15,387 nucleotides of DNA from Pseudonocardiales bacterium. Its GTDB lineage: Bacteria; Actinomycetota; Actinomycetes; Mycobacteriales; Pseudonocardiaceae. Made by a program: the position numbers and the translations under genes. A model generated the notes under the pieces. That model was not told the DNA's origin and did no database searches. It saw only the letters and a list, made by a program, of their open reading frames with translations. Where the stretch lies: positions 1-15,387 of the forward strand of contig JAODNG010000062.1 of NCBI GenBank assembly GCA_025465385.1, written 5' to 3'. This document shows, piece after piece, positions 7,557 to 15,204 of this stretch; within the stretch, counting starts at the first letter, position 1, and every line of letters begins with the position of its first letter.

Positions 7557-9332
7557 CTAGATCCCCCTTTTCTGCAGCCACATCTCCAACAGGGCGACCT
7601 GCCACAAGGCGTTGGATCCCAGCGTGGTGCGCTCGGTGTTCGGATCAGTAAGCATGCGCTGCAACCAGTCCGGGCGGAAGAGTCCGCGGTCCTTGGCCAC
7701 CGGATCGGTGACCGCGTCACGCACCCGGTCGAGGAAAGAACCGGACAGGTGCCGGATCGCCGGGACCGGGAAGTAACCCTTGGGCCGGTCGATGATCTTA
7801 TCCGGGACCAGGCCGCGACTGGCCGCCTTGAGCACTCCCTTGCCGCCCGCGGCGAGCTTCAGCTCGGGTGGGCAGGCGCCGGCAAGCTCGACCAACTCGT
7901 GGTCCAGGAACGGTACCCGTGCCTCCAGCCCCCACGCCATCGTCATGTTGTCCACCCTCTTGACCGGGTCGTCGACCAACATGACCGTAGTGTCCAGGCG
8001 CAACGCCGCATCGAGCGCGGTCTCGGCGCCGGGCGCACTGAAGTGGGCATCGATGAATGCCCGGCTGTAGTCGGAGTCGGGCATCCACTCGGGCTCGAGT
8101 AGGTGGCTCAGCTCGGCGTGCGGGCGGTCGACGAACACCTCCGCGTAGGCCGCCGCGGCCCGGTCCCGCTGCACGCCGGCAAGCGGCGGGTACCAGTCGT
8201 AGCCGGCGAACACCTCATCCGCACCCTGCCCCGACTGCACCACGGTCACCGTGCGAGAGACCTCCTCGGAAAGCAGGTAGAAGGCGACACAGTCATGGCT
8301 GACCATCGGTTCGCTCATCGCGTCGATGGCCGCGTCCACTGCCGGGAGCAGCCGCTCAGACTTGACCATGATCTTCTGGTGATCGGTGCCGAAGTGTGAC
8401 GCGACGTGGTCGGAGTAGACGAACTCGTCCCCGGACTCGCCGGCGGCGGCCTCAAACCCGACGCTGAACGTGCGCAGCTCTTGCCGCCCGCTCTCGGCCA
8501 GCAGCGCTACGACCAGGCTGGAGTCGATGCCGCCGGAGAGCAAGATGCCTACCGGGACGTCGGCGACCATGCGCCGCTGAACCGCGAGCCGTAGCGCATC
8601 CAGCACTGCGCCCGGCCACTCCGCCGTATCCAGATCGGGATCGCCTCGCGAGAAGGTCGGCTGCCAGTACTCCCGGTCCTCGCGACGGCCATCCGGATGC
8701 ACGGTGCACACCGTGGCCGGTGGCAGCTTTTGCACCCCGGCCAGAATCGTGCGCGGAGCCGGCACGACGGAGTGGAAACTCAGGTAGTGATGCAGGCCCA
8801 CCGGGTCGATCGCGGTATCTATCTCACCGGCGGCGAGCAGCGCCGGTAGCGAGGAGGCGAACCGCAGCCGGCTACCGGTTTGCGAGATATACAGGGGCTT
8901 GATCCCGAGCCGGTCCCGGCCGAGCACCAGCCGCCCGCTGTCGCGTTCGAGAACGGCGAAGGCGAACATGCCCAGGAAGTGGTCAACGCAGCTAGTGCCC
9001 CACCGATGGTAGGCCTTGAGCAGCACCTCAGTGTCGGAGTCGGAGAAGAACCGGTAGCCGGCGGCCTCCAGCTCGCAGCGCAGCTCGCGGTAGTTGTAGA
9101 TGCAGCCGTTGAACACGGCAGTCAGGCCGAGCTCGGGGTCGACCATAGGCTGCGCGGCTCGCTCCGACAGATCGATGATTTTCAACCGGCGGTGGCCGAG
9201 CGCGGCATGGCCGCCGCCGTGGATACCCCAGCCGTTAGGGCCCCGACGGTGCAGCGCGGCGGTCATAGTGGTGACCGCGTCGATGTCGGCGGGCGCCTGA
9301 TCGAACCTGATCTCGCCTGCGATACCGCACAT
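7557..9332 (-). CDS. Asparagine-synthetase-like amidotransferase, NAGGN (AsnO) type
   Basis: This glutamine-dependent enzyme turns a carboxylate into a carboxamide through an acyl-adenylate; it has 591 aa. The class II glutaminase domain starts at Met1-Cys2-Gly-Ile. Cys2 is the nucleophile, which fixes the ATG at 9332 (GAGGAG seven bases upstream); TTG and GTG codons just before it would bury the cysteine. Also present are R49 in GHRRLKI and N75-G76 in FNGCIYNY. The synthetase domain carries the PPi loop SGGIDSS at 266-272. The stretch HHYLSFHSVVPAPRTILAG (181-199) and the length recall N-acetylglutaminylglutamine amidotransferase (AsnO of Pseudomonas) more than ordinary AsnB; this is from memory. 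It begins 13 bp after the ligase fusion, and the peptidase begins 4 bp after it, so they should be co-transcribed. The likely substrate is the peptide made by the upstream ligase rather than free aspartate. A plain asparagine synthetase remains possible. Confidence 0.88.
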   Translation of the reverse strand: MCGIAGEIRFDQAPADIDAVTTMTAALHRRGPNGWGIHGGGHAALGHRRLKIIDLSERAAQPMVDPELGLTAVFNGCIYNYRELRCELEAAGYRFFSDSDTEVLLKAYHRWGTSCVDHFLGMFAFAVLERDSGRLVLGRDRLGIKPLYISQTGSRLRFASSLPALLAAGEIDTAIDPVGLHHYLSFHSVVPAPRTILAGVQKLPPATVCTVHPDGRREDREYWQPTFSRGDPDLDTAEWPGAVLDALRLAVQRRMVADVPVGILLSGGIDSSLVVALLAESGRQELRTFSVGFEAAAGESGDEFVYSDHVASHFGTDHQKIMVKSERLLPAVDAAIDAMSEPMVSHDCVAFYLLSEEVSRTVTVVQSGQGADEVFAGYDWYPPLAGVQRDRAAAAYAEVFVDRPHAELSHLLEPEWMPDSDYSRAFIDAHFSAPGAETALDAALRLDTTVMLVDDPVKRVDNMTMAWGLEARVPFLDHELVELAGACPPELKLAAGGKGVLKAASRGLVPDKIIDRPKGYFPVPAIRHLSGSFLDRVRDAVTDPVAKDRGLFRPDWLQRMLTDPNTERTTLGSNALWQVALLEMWLQKRGI

Positions 9333-9345
9333 CACCAAGCTCCTC

Positions 9346-11880
9346 TCAACGCAGGATCCAGGTGTCCTTCGCGCCCCCGCCGCGCGAGGAGTTAACGATC
9401 ATGCTGCCGCACGACGCTACCCGGGTCAGCGCGGCTGGCGCCACCTCGGCGCGGTCGCCGAGCAGGACGAACGCGCGCAGGTCGACCGCCCGCGGCTCGA
9501 GCCTGGTGCCAGCGAAGGTGGGGTGGGTGGACAGCGACACCAGCTCCTGGGCGACCCACTGCTCAGGGTGTGCCGCGACGGTGTTGGCGAGCTCGGCCAG
9601 CTCAGCGCGGTCGGCAGCCGGCCCGATCACCACGCCGTGGCCACCGTAGCCGTTCACCGGCTTGAGGACCAGCTCGTGGAGCCGGTCGAGCACCTCCGCG
9701 AGGTGATGCGGCTCGGCGCATGGATAAGTGGGCACGTTGTCGAGCAGCACCTGCTCGTCCAGATAATAATTGATCATGTCGGGCACGTAGGCGTAGACGC
9801 GTTTGTCATCGGCGACCCCGTTGCCCAGCGCGTTGAGCAGGCTCACCCGCCCGTCGGCCACCGCCGCACAGATCGCCGGCCCAACGGGGCGGCCGTCCGC
9901 CCCGGTAGCGTCGTGCAGGGTCTGCTCGTCGAGCCGCCGGTACAGCACGCCGATACGCCTACCGTGCGCGTACACCCCGCTGTCGGTGACCGTGAGATCG
10001 CTGGGAGTGACTAACGGCACATCCATCTGCTCAGCCAGCAGCCGATGCTCATAGAAGGCGGCGTCGATCGGGCCAGCGCTGAGCAGGGCGATGCAGTCCC
10101 CAGCTGTATTGGCGGCCTGCAGCGTCTTGCGCAGCAGATCGGGGACACCTTCCAGCGGTACCACGCCGGCGGGTGGCTCCAGATCGGGCAACACACTGCG
10201 CACCAGGCGCCGGCCGATCATCGCGTAGCCGATGCCGGAGGGCACCCGCAAATTGTCCTCGAGCACGACCCAACCCCGCGCGCTGTCTCGCACCAGGTCG
10301 ATCCCGCTGACCGCGGCTCGCACCGTGAGCCGGCCGGGCAGCGTTCCGAAGCGGCTCCAGCCGGGGGAGCCGTTGACCACCGAGGCGGGCAGGACACCGT
10401 CCCGGATGGCCTCCTGCGGGCCGTACATGTCGTGTAGGAAGGCCTCCAGCGCGCGGACCCGCTGGATCAGCCCTGGCGTGAGCGTCGCCCAATCCTCGGC
10501 TGTGATGATGCGTGGCACCAGATCGAGGGGGAACAGCCGGTCCGGCTCGTCGTCGGCCACCTGGAAGGTCACCCCCCGCGCCCGCTGCTCGGTCCGCAGC
10601 GCGGATACCGCCGCCGTCATGCCGCGGGCTCCCAACCGGTCAAGCATCCGGAACATCCAGCCGTAGTGCGGCAGGACTGCGCCGTCGGCACCCACCGCTT
10701 CGTCGTAGCCGGCGCAGCGGTAGCCGTCGAGTAGGGCCGGGGCCGCCGGCACCGCGGTCGGTGGGTCCTGGCGCAGCGAGTCACCGCGGGTCAGCGCGAG
10801 CAGGCCGTCGACCACGTCGGTGAGCTCGCCGCGCTGACCGAACATTCGGCGCTGGCGGGCAGCGGAGCTACCCACCGCAAGCGCTCGCTGGGACAGCTCA
10901 AAGACCTGTTTCCAGTCGCCGGATTCATCCAGCTCCGGCCGCAACTCGCCGACCAGCCTTTCAACCAGCACCGACGGGGGCACCAGGGCTGGTCCGGCCG
11001 GGTTGGCCAGGTCGACGAGGTCACCTTCCAGCCCGGACCGGGCCGCCCGCCAGGTCGCCGCCCGCAGCAGCTCGTGGCGCGTCTGGGGGAAGGGCCTGCC
11101 CTCTTCGACCCAGCGGCGGGCCCGCGCCACCAGTGCCCGGAACAGCCCGGCGATGAGCACGACGTCGTCCACCGCCGGGCAGGCATCGCAAATTCGCAGT
11201 TCGACGGTGGGAAGGTGCGCCGACGGGCGGATGTCGAAATAGACCATGCCGGGGTCACTGATCGTTCCGGAGGCGACCAGATCGGCCACCATGGCCTCGT
11301 ACTCGGCGGCGGTACGCATCGGCCCAGGTGGCCCGGCGGTCGGCCAGCGCTGCCAGACCATGCAGCGGTAGCTGGCGTAACCGCTGTCGGTCCCGCGCCA
11401 GTACGGCGAGCTGGACGACAATGCGAGGAAGGTCGGTAGATGCAGCGCCACGTGCTGCACGACGGCGACCGCGACGTCTCGATCAGGCACGTCGACGTGC
11501 ACCTGAGCTCCACAGATGTGCTGCTCGCGGACCAGCAGCTGGTAGTCGTGCTGCATTCGTTCGTACCGGGCGCCGGCCGAGATGTCAGTGCCCAGCAGGT
11601 CCACCAGCGGAACCGTGCCGGCTGACACCACGCCGAGCCCGAGGGGCTCAGCAACCTCGTTCAACCGGCGGCGTAGCCGGCAGAGCTCACCGCGCAGCTC
11701 GTCGAGGCTCTCGCAGGGCAATGTGTTGGCCTCGACCAGGGAGCGCTGCAGCTCAGGTGCAAACGAGTCGCCATCCAATTGGTCGAGCATGGCATCGATC
11801 GCCGGCGACGCTCTCCGGGTCTGTAGGTCGACGAGATGAAACTCCTCCTCGACTCCGATCCGCGATACCAAGTCGGCCAT
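9346..11880 (-). CDS. Bifunctional carboxylate-amine ligase (GCS2/YbdK) fused to circularly permuted ATP-grasp ligase
   Basis: This 844-aa protein carries two ATP-dependent peptide-bond-forming modules. Residues 1 to about 365 form a glutamate-cysteine ligase type 2 (YbdK-like) domain: GVEEEFHLVD at 9-18, CGAQVHVDV at 123-131, SSSSPYWRGTDSGYASYR at 155-172 and HLPTVELRICDACP at 222-235. After a short linker, residues about 380-844 form a circularly permuted type 2 ATP-grasp domain (DUF404/DUF407): ITAEDWATLTPGLIQRVRALEAFL at 459-482 is the entry helix region, with LEDNLRVPSGIGYA at 540-553, LVLKPVNGYGGHGVV at 737-751 and SSRGGGAKDTWIL at the end. No alpha-E (DUF403) domain follows. Family knowledge suggests each half activates a carboxylate as acyl phosphate and joins it to an amine; the real substrates are unknown. 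ATG 11880 puts the conserved GVEEEF at the right distance, though no clear Shine-Dalgarno precedes it. It heads the three-gene unit, 49 bp after nirD. Confidence 0.88.
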   Translation of the reverse strand: MADLVSRIGVEEEFHLVDLQTRRASPAIDAMLDQLDGDSFAPELQRSLVEANTLPCESLDELRGELCRLRRRLNEVAEPLGLGVVSAGTVPLVDLLGTDISAGARYERMQHDYQLLVREQHICGAQVHVDVPDRDVAVAVVQHVALHLPTFLALSSSSPYWRGTDSGYASYRCMVWQRWPTAGPPGPMRTAAEYEAMVADLVASGTISDPGMVYFDIRPSAHLPTVELRICDACPAVDDVVLIAGLFRALVARARRWVEEGRPFPQTRHELLRAATWRAARSGLEGDLVDLANPAGPALVPPSVLVERLVGELRPELDESGDWKQVFELSQRALAVGSSAARQRRMFGQRGELTDVVDGLLALTRGDSLRQDPPTAVPAAPALLDGYRCAGYDEAVGADGAVLPHYGWMFRMLDRLGARGMTAAVSALRTEQRARGVTFQVADDEPDRLFPLDLVPRIITAEDWATLTPGLIQRVRALEAFLHDMYGPQEAIRDGVLPASVVNGSPGWSRFGTLPGRLTVRAAVSGIDLVRDSARGWVVLEDNLRVPSGIGYAMIGRRLVRSVLPDLEPPAGVVPLEGVPDLLRKTLQAANTAGDCIALLSAGPIDAAFYEHRLLAEQMDVPLVTPSDLTVTDSGVYAHGRRIGVLYRRLDEQTLHDATGADGRPVGPAICAAVADGRVSLLNALGNGVADDKRVYAYVPDMINYYLDEQVLLDNVPTYPCAEPHHLAEVLDRLHELVLKPVNGYGGHGVVIGPAADRAELAELANTVAAHPEQWVAQELVSLSTHPTFAGTRLEPRAVDLRAFVLLGDRAEVAPAALTRVASCGSMIVNSSRGGGAKDTWILR

Positions 11881-11892
11881 AGTGGTGACGCT

Positions 11893-11919
11893 AGGCGCTT
11901 GTTGTTACCGCTGCTTTAC
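11893..11919 (-). promoter_or_regulatory. GlnR-like repeat ahead of the ligase-amidotransferase genes
   Basis: In the 49-bp gap between nirD and the ligase fusion, the minus strand reads GTAAA, six bases, GTAAC, six bases, CGCCT. The first two units fit the 11-bp-spaced actinomycete GlnR pattern GTnAC-N6-GAAAC at four of five positions each; the third does not fit. A GlnR site here would put the downstream genes under nitrogen control. The match is short and could be chance. Confidence 0.25.
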
Positions 11920-11929
11920 CTGGAGCTAG

Positions 11930-12247
11930 CTATCTCGTCAGTCGCAACACGACCTCGCCGTCTTCCACGGCCACCTGGTATGCCTGGACCGACCGTTCGC
12001 CAGTGGTGCATCGCCCGTCGCTCAGCCGGAAGGCGTGGTTATGCAGCGGGCACACTACCTGCGCTGCGTCGATGAGACCGTCGGCGAGCGGACCGCCGCG
12101 GTGCGGGCAAACCGCCTGGAGCGCGTGCAGCCCGCCGCCGCGCGGCCGGAATACGGCCACCTGCTCGTCACCGACCGCGAAGGCGCGTCCTTCACCGACC
12201 GGGATCTGATCCATCGGGCCGAGCCGCCACGATCTGAGCCCGCTCAC
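11930..12247 (-). CDS. nirD: Nitrite reductase small subunit NirD, Rieske type
   Basis: This is the small subunit of the cytoplasmic NAD(P)H nitrite reductase, 105 aa. The fold is Rieske-like, and all four [2Fe-2S] ligands are present: Cys47 and His49 in CPHRGGPL, Cys66 and His69 in CPLHNH. Many NirD proteins, including those of E. coli and M. tuberculosis as I recall them, have lost these ligands, so this copy may hold a cluster and pass electrons. The start is GTG at 12247, overlapping the nirB stop as GTGA; it keeps the W-R-L...I-P-x-GEGRAF opening typical of the family. An ATG at 12214 would remove that conserved Trp. There is no separate Shine-Dalgarno, so translation is probably coupled to nirB. 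A general Rieske ferredoxin is the alternative, but position and length favour NirD. Confidence 0.88.
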   Translation of the reverse strand: MSGLRSWRLGPMDQIPVGEGRAFAVGDEQVAVFRPRGGGLHALQAVCPHRGGPLADGLIDAAQVVCPLHNHAFRLSDGRCTTGERSVQAYQVAVEDGEVVLRLTR

Positions 12248-14727
12248 CTGATCGGCACTTTCGGCAACTGGACCAGCGGCAACGCGTCACGGAACTGGCC
12301 TGGAGTCGCCGGATGCCGGTGTTCCTGCCAAGGGTCGTAGTAGGCGTCCACCGAGTCCTGCATGGCCTCATCAAGCCGGCCCGCGATCCCGTCGCGGTCC
12401 TCGACGACGATCGCCCGCAGCTCGGTCAGCCCGATGCGGGGCACGAAGTCATAGCTACGTTCCAGCCACTTGGCGTTTTCCCGGTAGTACTGCATGAACC
12501 GCCCGGTGAGCGTGACTGCCTCATCGCGGCTGTCCACCGTGGCCAGCAGATCGCCCTTGCGGACGGTGGCCCCGGCGGCGCCGCCGACGTATATCTCCCA
12601 CCGACCGCCCTCGACCGCGACGATGCCCACGTCCTTGACGTAGGACTCCGCGCAGTTGCGAGGGCAGCCCGAGACGGCAAGTTTCATCTTCGCCGGGCTC
12701 TCCAGACCCTTGTAGCGCTGCTCGATGTCGATGCCCAGCTGGGTGGAGTCCCCGAGGCCGAAGCGGCAGAAGTCGCTGCCCACACAGGTCTTGACGGTCC
12801 GGAAGCTCTTGCCATAGGCGTGACCCGAGGGCATGTCCAGATCGGCCCACACCCTGGGAAGGTCTTCCTTGCGCACTCCGAGGAGGTCGATACGCTGCCC
12901 GCCGGTGAGCTTGAGCAACGGGATGTTGTAACGCTCCGCGACCTCGGCGATGCGCCGCAGCTGCGCCGGGGTGGTGACGCCGCCGGCGATCTGCGGCACG
13001 ACGGAGAATGTCCCGTCCCGTTGGATATTGGCGTGCACCCGGTCGTTGATGAACCGGCCGTCCCGCTCGTCGATGTACTGCTCGCCCCACATCGTCCTCA
13101 GCAACGAGCTCAGCGCCATCTTCGAGCCCGCGTGCTCGGCGCCGTCCTGAGCGAGCTCGGCGAACACCGCCGATGACGAGCGCAGCCCGCGTTGCCGGAT
13201 CTCCGTCATGAGGGTTGGCTTGTCCATCGGGATACACGGTACGTAGTAGGCCTCGGCCGGATCGGTCTCCAGATCGCCGCCCAGTGCGGCCTCGACAATG
13301 TCGGCGACCAGTCCCTTGCACGATCCGCATCCCTTGCCCGCCCGGGTGGCTCCCATCACACCGCCAACGGTGCGTTGCCCGTCCCGCACACAGGCCACCA
13401 GCTGACCCTTGCTCACCCCATTGCAGTTACAGACTTGGGCCTCGTCAGCCAATTCCGCCGCGCCGACCTCCGCCGTCGGTGCGCCGAGGTCGAACAGCAG
13501 TCTGATCCGCTCCTCGGGCAGGGGCACCCGCCGGTCGAAGGCCTGGGTCAGCGAAGCGACCTTGCTGATGTCGCCGAGCAGCGTGGCACCCACCAGCATG
13601 CCGTCTCGAATGATCACCGTTTGATAGATCCCGCGACCGGGCTCGCTGAACTGGACGAACTCGTCGTCGGGTCGCTCCGGCTCTTTCAGACCCATGGCCG
13701 CCACGTCCACGCCCGCGACCTTGAGCTTCGTCGCTAGCCGCGAACCGTGATAGGCGGCCTGCGGATCGGCGCCGGTGATGTGGTCGGCCAGCACGGTCGC
13801 CTGCTCCCACAGTGGCGCGACCAACCCGTACACCTCGCCGCGATGCTGCACGCACTCACCGACGGCGTAGATGTCGTCATCGTCGACCGACCGCAGCTGG
13901 TCATCGACCACGATGCCGCGCTGCGTCTCGAGGCCCGAGACCATGGCCAGCCCGATGTTCGGGCGGATGCCAGCCGTGACCACCACCATGTCGACGTCGA
14001 GAGTGGTGCCATCGGTGAAGGTGACGCCGCTCACGGCACCGTCGGTGGTGCGCCGGATGGCGGTAGTGCGGGTGCCGGTGTGCACGGTGATGCCCAGCCG
14101 TTCCAGTGAGCGCCGCAGCACCCGGCCCGCTTGGGCGTCGAGCTGCTGGTTCATCAGCCCCTCCGCGGCGTGCACCACATGCGCTGCCAAACCGTGCGCC
14201 TGCAGGCCGCGGGCTGCTTCCAGGCCGAGCAGTCCACCGCCGATCACCGCGGCGCGCTGCTTTCCGCGCGCATAGCGCATCATCGCCATGGTGTCGTGCA
14301 GCGTGCGAAATCCGAACACTCCCGGCGTCAGGGTCTTGTTATCCGCCCACAGCCCCTCGGTCGGCGGGAAAAAGGAGCGGCTGCCGGTGGCGAGCACGAG
14401 CTTGTCGTACCGGACAATCGAACCGTCATCGGCGTAGACCCGGTGGGCGAACCGATCGACGCGCACCACCCGCACTCCAGCGTGCAGCGTGATCCCGTTC
14501 TCCCGGTACCACTCCCAGGGATTGAGGAAAAGGTCCTCCTCCAGCAACTGTCCATCCGGGTCAGCGCCGCGGGCCAGCAACTCCGACAATAGAATGCGGT
14601 TGTAGTTGCCGTGCGGCTCGTCACCGAACATCGTGATGCGGAATGTTTCACCCCCGCCCCGGGTCAGGATCTCCTCGACGGCGCGGGCCCCCGCCATGCC
14701 GTTGCCCACCACAACCAGTTCTTGCAC
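12244..14727 (-). CDS. nirB: Assimilatory nitrite reductase [NAD(P)H] large subunit NirB
   Basis: This enzyme reduces nitrite to ammonium with six electrons from NAD(P)H, in the cytoplasm. At 827 aa it has the full family length. In order it shows an FAD-binding start (VVVGNGMAG, residues 5-13), an NAD-binding motif (VIGGGLLGLEAA, 161-172) and a second FAD motif (DIYAVGECVQHRG, 285-297). Next comes a BFD-like [2Fe-2S] domain with Cys433, Cys435, Cys467 and Cys470. The sulfite/nitrite reductase module has Cys648 and Cys654 (TCVGSDFC) and Cys688 and Cys692 (SGCPRNC), the ligands of the 4Fe-4S cluster coupled to sirohaem. No key residue is missing. I prefer GTG at 14727, ten bases after GGAGG, giving the typical short lead to the GNG motif. 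GTG at 14736 overlaps the previous stop as GTGA but is one base from that Shine-Dalgarno. nirD follows with a 4-bp overlap. Confidence 0.95.
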   Translation of the reverse strand: MQELVVVGNGMAGARAVEEILTRGGGETFRITMFGDEPHGNYNRILLSELLARGADPDGQLLEEDLFLNPWEWYRENGITLHAGVRVVRVDRFAHRVYADDGSIVRYDKLVLATGSRSFFPPTEGLWADNKTLTPGVFGFRTLHDTMAMMRYARGKQRAAVIGGGLLGLEAARGLQAHGLAAHVVHAAEGLMNQQLDAQAGRVLRRSLERLGITVHTGTRTTAIRRTTDGAVSGVTFTDGTTLDVDMVVVTAGIRPNIGLAMVSGLETQRGIVVDDQLRSVDDDDIYAVGECVQHRGEVYGLVAPLWEQATVLADHITGADPQAAYHGSRLATKLKVAGVDVAAMGLKEPERPDDEFVQFSEPGRGIYQTVIIRDGMLVGATLLGDISKVASLTQAFDRRVPLPEERIRLLFDLGAPTAEVGAAELADEAQVCNCNGVSKGQLVACVRDGQRTVGGVMGATRAGKGCGSCKGLVADIVEAALGGDLETDPAEAYYVPCIPMDKPTLMTEIRQRGLRSSSAVFAELAQDGAEHAGSKMALSSLLRTMWGEQYIDERDGRFINDRVHANIQRDGTFSVVPQIAGGVTTPAQLRRIAEVAERYNIPLLKLTGGQRIDLLGVRKEDLPRVWADLDMPSGHAYGKSFRTVKTCVGSDFCRFGLGDSTQLGIDIEQRYKGLESPAKMKLAVSGCPRNCAESYVKDVGIVAVEGGRWEIYVGGAAGATVRKGDLLATVDSRDEAVTLTGRFMQYYRENAKWLERSYDFVPRIGLTELRAIVVEDRDGIAGRLDEAMQDSVDAYYDPWQEHRHPATPGQFRDALPLVQLPKVPIR

Positions 14728-14732
14728 GGCGT

Positions 14733-15080
14733 TCACACCTCCAGCAGACCGAGATCGACGACAACTCTCCCCGCGCACCCCTCGGGCGCGGCGACGTGCA
14801 ACTCGATCTGGGTATGGCTGATCAGGTCCTCCACCACCCGCAACGGCACGTGAGTGCCGGCGCGGGCGCCGATCGGGAAGTAGCGCATCGGTTGGCCGTC
14901 CCGCACGAGCACAATCGTGATCATCTCCTCAGTGCTGTTTCCACCGCGGAAGTACAGGGCCTGGCCGGTCACGCCCGGGGGAACGGTGTAGGTCAGGGCA
15001 GGATCAATCGGGACAGGCTTGCACAGGCCCTGCCCTTCGAAGGAGTAGATGCCCTGCAAGAACCGCGACGTGGTGTGCAT
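14733..15080 (-). CDS. Conserved-looking small protein of unknown function, first gene of the nir unit
   Basis: I do not recognise a named family. The 115-aa product has no signal peptide or membrane segment and alternates short hydrophobic strands, suggesting an all-beta fold. Notable stretches are LTYTVPPGVTGQALYFRGG (about residues 29-47), MRYFPIGARAGTHVPLRVVED (64-84) and VVVDLGLLEV at the end. Two cysteines are present, with no metal-binding arrangement. The start is ATG 15080, with AGAGGAG five bases upstream; a GTG at 15107 in frame has no such site. The gene ends 5 bp before the preferred nirB start, and its last codons (CTGGAGGTG) supply the nirB Shine-Dalgarno, so the two are translationally linked. 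The context suggests an accessory role in nitrite reduction, perhaps assembly or stability of NirBD, but nothing in the sequence proves this. Confidence 0.8.
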   Translation of the reverse strand: MHTTSRFLQGIYSFEGQGLCKPVPIDPALTYTVPPGVTGQALYFRGGNSTEEMITIVLVRDGQPMRYFPIGARAGTHVPLRVVEDLISHTQIELHVAAPEGCAGRVVVDLGLLEV

Positions 15081-15204
15081 GAGATCTCCTCTAGTCCGCG
15101 ACTTCACAGACGAGCGCTACAGGCGGTGCGTCAACCTCGATCAGGCATCCACGCTCCTACGGTGCGCCTGCCTCATTTCCGCGCCGTTGTCTGCTGGTTA
15201 CGGC
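15081..15204 (-). promoter_or_regulatory. Promoter-bearing gap between ppc and the nir genes
   Basis: This 124-bp gap should contain the nir promoter. Besides the GlnR-like repeat, TTGACG at 15134-15129 is a good -35 hexamer. The -10 region 17-18 bases downstream (GTCTGT/TCTGTG) is poor, which would fit an activator-dependent promoter. I see no strong terminator hairpin for ppc. Confidence 0.35.
15175..15201 (-). promoter_or_regulatory. GlnR-like repeat upstream of the nir genes
   Basis: Starting three bases after the ppc stop, the minus strand reads GTAAC, six bases, ACAAC, six bases, GAAAT. The 11-bp spacing and the first unit match the actinomycete GlnR pattern (GTnAC-N6-GAAAC repeated); the second unit matches at three of five positions and the third is partial. 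GlnR controls nirBD in Streptomyces and mycobacteria, so a site is expected somewhere in this gap. It lies 95-121 bp before the first nir-unit start codon. Confidence 0.4.

Noticed and set aside
12313..13176. A 287-codon open frame on the plus strand
   Set aside because: It lies opposite the catalytic half of nirB, where all cluster cysteines are read on the minus strand. The translation shows no family.
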